From Chryseobacterium aquifrigidense (GTDB lineage Bacteria; Bacteroidota; Bacteroidia; Flavobacteriales; Weeksellaceae): a DNA stretch of 64,000 nucleotides. Both the position numbers and the translations under genes were made by a program. Below the pieces are notes generated by a model. It ran no database searches. It saw only the letters and a program-made list of their open reading frames with translations, and had not been told where the DNA came from. Shown piece after piece: positions 62,601 through 64,000 of this stretch; the first letter of the stretch is position 1; each line of letters starts with the position of its first letter. The DNA is taken from positions 612,496 through 676,495 of the forward strand of contig NZ_VFPD01000002.1 in assembly GCF_006716485.1 (NCBI RefSeq), given 5' to 3'.

Positions 62601-62787
62601 GATTGCCCTGATGGGATCTATGGGACTTCTCCCTGCAGCAATGTCAAACGGAATGGGCTCTGAAATTCAGAAACCGTTAGCTATTATGATTGTTGGAGGA
62701 CTGATCATCTGTATGTTGCTGTCATTTACAGTACTGCCCATAATTTTCCATTATGCTTACCGTAAAAAGCATAAGGAAGCAATATAG
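59689..62787 (+). CDS. CzcA/CusA-type heavy-metal RND pump (second system)
   Basis: 1,032 residues, the normal size, with 12 membrane helices and two large periplasmic loops. The TM4 motif reads DFGLLLEGTLVIVE (Asp395, Glu401, Glu408): the middle Asp of the Zn/Co/Cd pumps is Glu here, so it belongs to another branch of the family than the pump at 12261. The metal ion is not certain. It drives cation efflux with the proton gradient together with the two genes before it. No TolC domain is fused. The operon ends in a hairpin. Confidence 0.93.
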   Translation: MRKFVQNIVSFSLKNSLIVLLGTFLLLAGGIYSYLHTPIEAFPDVTNTRVRVITQWPGRSAEEIEKFVTLPISKEMNAIPNKTSVRSISLFGLSVVTVIFDDHVNDFYAQQYASNKLGNVELPAGAEYSIEPPSGATGEIYRYIIKSKLPIKEVTAIEDWVVERELLAVPGVADVVSFGGEEKTYEIKINPTELHNYDLSPLDVYEAVSKSNINVGGDVVAKGDQAYVVRGIGLLEKKEDIENIQIEVKGSTPILVKHVAEVKVSAKPRLGQVGYNKENDVVEGIVIMLRGENPSEVIARLKDRIEELNGGELPGDVQIVPIIDRTELVNTTVHTVSKNLIEGVILVSIIVFIFLYNWRTTFIVASVIPLAFLFAIIMLKIQGLPANLISMGALDFGLLLEGTLVIVEHVFVALELKAKKIGLRRFNKISKLGIIKKSAGSVAGYIFFALLILIVALMPIFSFQKVEGKMFSPLAFTLGYALLGSLILSLTYVPAMCKLLLTKNIEEKENFISRFFRVNIYRIYEFSDRYKKGFIIGFVALLAVCGWRFSNYGSEFLPKLNEGAIYVRATLPNSVNLDESVRLTKEMKEILMKYDEVKFVMTQTGRPNDGTDPTGFFNIEFNIQLKPENDWKKKISKEELLEEMRVSLERFPGINFGFSQPIQDNVEEYVAGVKAPLVIKIFGNDLFELENYANKVANSIRTVPGISDVNVFKNIGLPELRIQLHDSKMAKYGVSMADAQAVIEMTIGGQAATKFYEEERMFDVMLRFEKEYRDTPEKMGNILIPTQDNKKVPLKEIATIDYHTGPSFIYREGNSRYIGVGFNIEGRDLGSTIREAKAKVDQEVKLPKKHKMTWAGEFESKERAAKQLAMVVPISLVLILMLLYFNFGNIKDTLISSITLAFAFIGGFLSLWFTGTIFGISAGIGFIILFGVATIDGIVLIGVMKENLQNRMSLKESIAQGVKSRIRPVVMIALMGSMGLLPAAMSNGMGSEIQKPLAIMIVGGLIICMLLSFTVLPIIFHYAYRKKHKEAI

Positions 62788-62810
62788 TTTCTTTTATTTT
62801 GTTCATTATG

Positions 62811-62847
62811 AGGTCGGGATCCGTGAGGAAGGTCCCGACCTTTTTTA
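62811..62847 (+). terminator. Terminator of the second metal-efflux operon
   Basis: AGGTCGGGA / TCCCGACCT, a perfect 9-bp stem with a 13-base loop and a T6 run. The T run touches the 3' end of the convergent DUF5995-like gene. Confidence 0.85.
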
Positions 62848-63600
62848 TGCGTTTTTTGTAGCTTCTAAAACCTCAATATTCCTTGCTACATCACTGCTTT
62901 CACATTTTTTAAGTTCCTTTAAAAGAGCAGGAGTAAGGATCTTAGGATTCAGAATTTGAGTGGCCACTTTAGCGGCTGCGTAATCTATAATACCGATCAC
63001 AGATTCTCTTAAGAAATTGGGAGTGTTGGATGCAATGACTGCCGTTGCCCATGAAGTATCTCTCGCTTTGGAAATAGCAAAATCCAATACAGCATTATCT
63101 TTTCCGTTGGAGAGTTTGTCAACAAGATCTACAGGATAACAAATTTTGTTTAAAGAATCCTGTACGTTCTGATTAATGGAGGCGATAACGTTATTAATAT
63201 TTTCAAAATCTTTTTTCAAGGAATTGATCTTCCGGTAAGGCATGATTGAAGCTGCAGAAACACCAAGGTCAAGATTGATGTGGGCATTCATCCCAAGGAA
63301 TATATGCTGCAGTATCAGTAAGTTTTTATTTTTAGTGGCTTCAAAGGCTATAAACCACGAGTTGGTACATTTCTCTCCTTTGCTGTAGCTTTCCCATGCC
63401 TGAAGATATCTTTGTGCAAAAGCGAGATCAAGCGAAGTCATTCTTGAATTATCTTCAAATTTTTTCTGTTGAATACCTTTCAGAACCTGTGCCGTCATAA
63501 TTCTGTAGGTACATGCAAAATATCCTGCCGGACTTTGATTTTCTTTACACCAGATAATGATTTCATCCAGTTTTTTCAGAACTTCTTCAATGGTTTTCAT
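62845..63600 (-). CDS. DUF5995-like protein
   Basis: 251 residues without a signal peptide. The signature block HIFLGMNAHINLDLGVSAA (about 100-118), preceded by TNSWFIAFEATKN and with KARDTSWATAVIA later on, matches the family I know as DUF5995, helical proteins of unknown function found in many phyla. The conserved His/Asn/Asp suggest an enzyme active site. It stands alone, convergent with the metal-efflux operon. Confidence 0.82.
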   Translation of the reverse strand: MKTIEEVLKKLDEIIIWCKENQSPAGYFACTYRIMTAQVLKGIQQKKFEDNSRMTSLDLAFAQRYLQAWESYSKGEKCTNSWFIAFEATKNKNLLILQHIFLGMNAHINLDLGVSAASIMPYRKINSLKKDFENINNVIASINQNVQDSLNKICYPVDLVDKLSNGKDNAVLDFAISKARDTSWATAVIASNTPNFLRESVIGIIDYAAAKVATQILNPKILTPALLKELKKCESSDVARNIEVLEATKNA

Positions 63601-63673
63601 GATGGTTTTTTGTTGATTTAAAGATACTAAAAAAGTGAGCCGGAAAGCTCACTTGATATATTGTTCATTCAGA

Positions 63674-63928
63674 TTATGGGGTGATAATCATCGGATCGGT
63701 GATGATAATTGGATCAGGAAAAGGTTCCAGAATCAGGGGTTTGCACATTGCTGCCGATTGGCAGGTTCCTCCCATGCATATAAAGTTGGTCATTGTGGTG
63801 GTGCCATCAGGACATCTGATCATGCCTTCACCGTAACATCCTCCGGGGCATTCTGCCGGATAAAGAGTTCCCCCGAATACATCTTTCAACTCAGTTCTCG
63901 TAAGTTTTGTAAAATTCATTTTTTTCAT
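63674..63928 (-). CDS. Double-glycine-leader, six-Cys bacteriocin-like peptide
   Basis: 84 residues from the Met at 63928; Mets at 63937 and 63919 are alternatives. The leader MKKMNFTKLTRTELKDVFGG has the LxxxELKxVxGG form of peptides cut and exported by C39-peptidase ABC transporters. The predicted product (64 residues) has six Cys (27, 31, 39, 51, 56, 62) and a Pro/Ile-rich tail (EPFPDPIIITDPMIITP). Similar leader peptides are common in Chryseobacterium and are called bacteriocin-like, but their activity is not established. No transporter or modifying enzyme is in the window. Confidence 0.8.
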   Translation of the reverse strand: MKKMNFTKLTRTELKDVFGGTLYPAECPGGCYGEGMIRCPDGTTTMTNFICMGGTCQSAAMCKPLILEPFPDPIIITDPMIITP

Positions 63929-64000
63929 GAGATTCATTTTAATTAGTTTGGTTGTATTTAACTTGCTTACAATGAGTAATATAAGTCAAGCAGTTTAATT

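Overview
The window looks like a chromosomal segment of a low-GC flavobacterium, most likely Chryseobacterium or a close relative in the Weeksellaceae. The signs are SusD/RagB, type IX secretion sorting tails (YPNPV...), lipoprotein signals, genes without clear Shine-Dalgarno sequences, many TAnnTTTG (-7) promoter boxes, and a very large SpvB/RHS protein. The genus is inferred from gene content; no 16S rRNA gene is present.

Layout. 1-1.3 kb: 3' part of a SusD-like gene. 1.4-10.6 kb (minus): a putative secreted toxin locus, with a coiled-coil tail protein, a short T9SS-tailed protein, a 2,336-residue RHS protein and two small lipoproteins that may be immunity proteins. 10.8-11.6 kb: a methyltransferase. 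11.8-22.3 kb (plus): a heavy-metal efflux island, with a Cys-rich DUF6660-like protein, a CzcA pump fused to a TolC-like domain, its adaptor, a bestrophin, a CDF exporter, a Fur-family repressor and a ZntA-like P1B ATPase. The same 15-bp palindrome sits 13 bp upstream of the -7 box of both the pump and the ATPase gene, which suggests one metal-responsive regulon.

22.8-28.6 kb (plus): an apparent copper-handling cluster. It holds two paralogous small CxGKCY proteins, a YHS lipoprotein, SCO, an exported Fe/Mn superoxide dismutase, an MbnP/MbnH-like pair (lipoprotein plus diheme peroxidase) and a beta-barrel-like protein with an N-terminal Cys cluster. 28.7-35.7 kb (plus): a cobalamin riboswitch followed by a BtuB-like receptor and three surface proteins (BtuG-like propeller, PKD-like lipoprotein, T9SS-anchored propeller). 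35.8-37.6 kb: two tandem T9SS-tailed paralogues.

37.9-54.7 kb: mostly housekeeping genes, with four tRNA-Glu, rpsT, a cell-wall amidase, LptD, RidA, HtrA protease, TrhO, 5-formyl-THF cyclo-ligase, an Ala-rich lipoprotein, a SPOUT methyltransferase, a CPBP protease, a LytTR regulator and RmuC. 54.8-62.8 kb (plus): a two-component system followed by a second tripartite metal efflux operon (TolC, adaptor, RND pump). Between the two lies a palindromic element flanked by an 81-bp duplication of the kinase gene's 3' end. 62.8-64 kb: a DUF5995-like protein and a double-glycine-leader, six-Cys peptide. Short palindromic repeats are scattered between genes.
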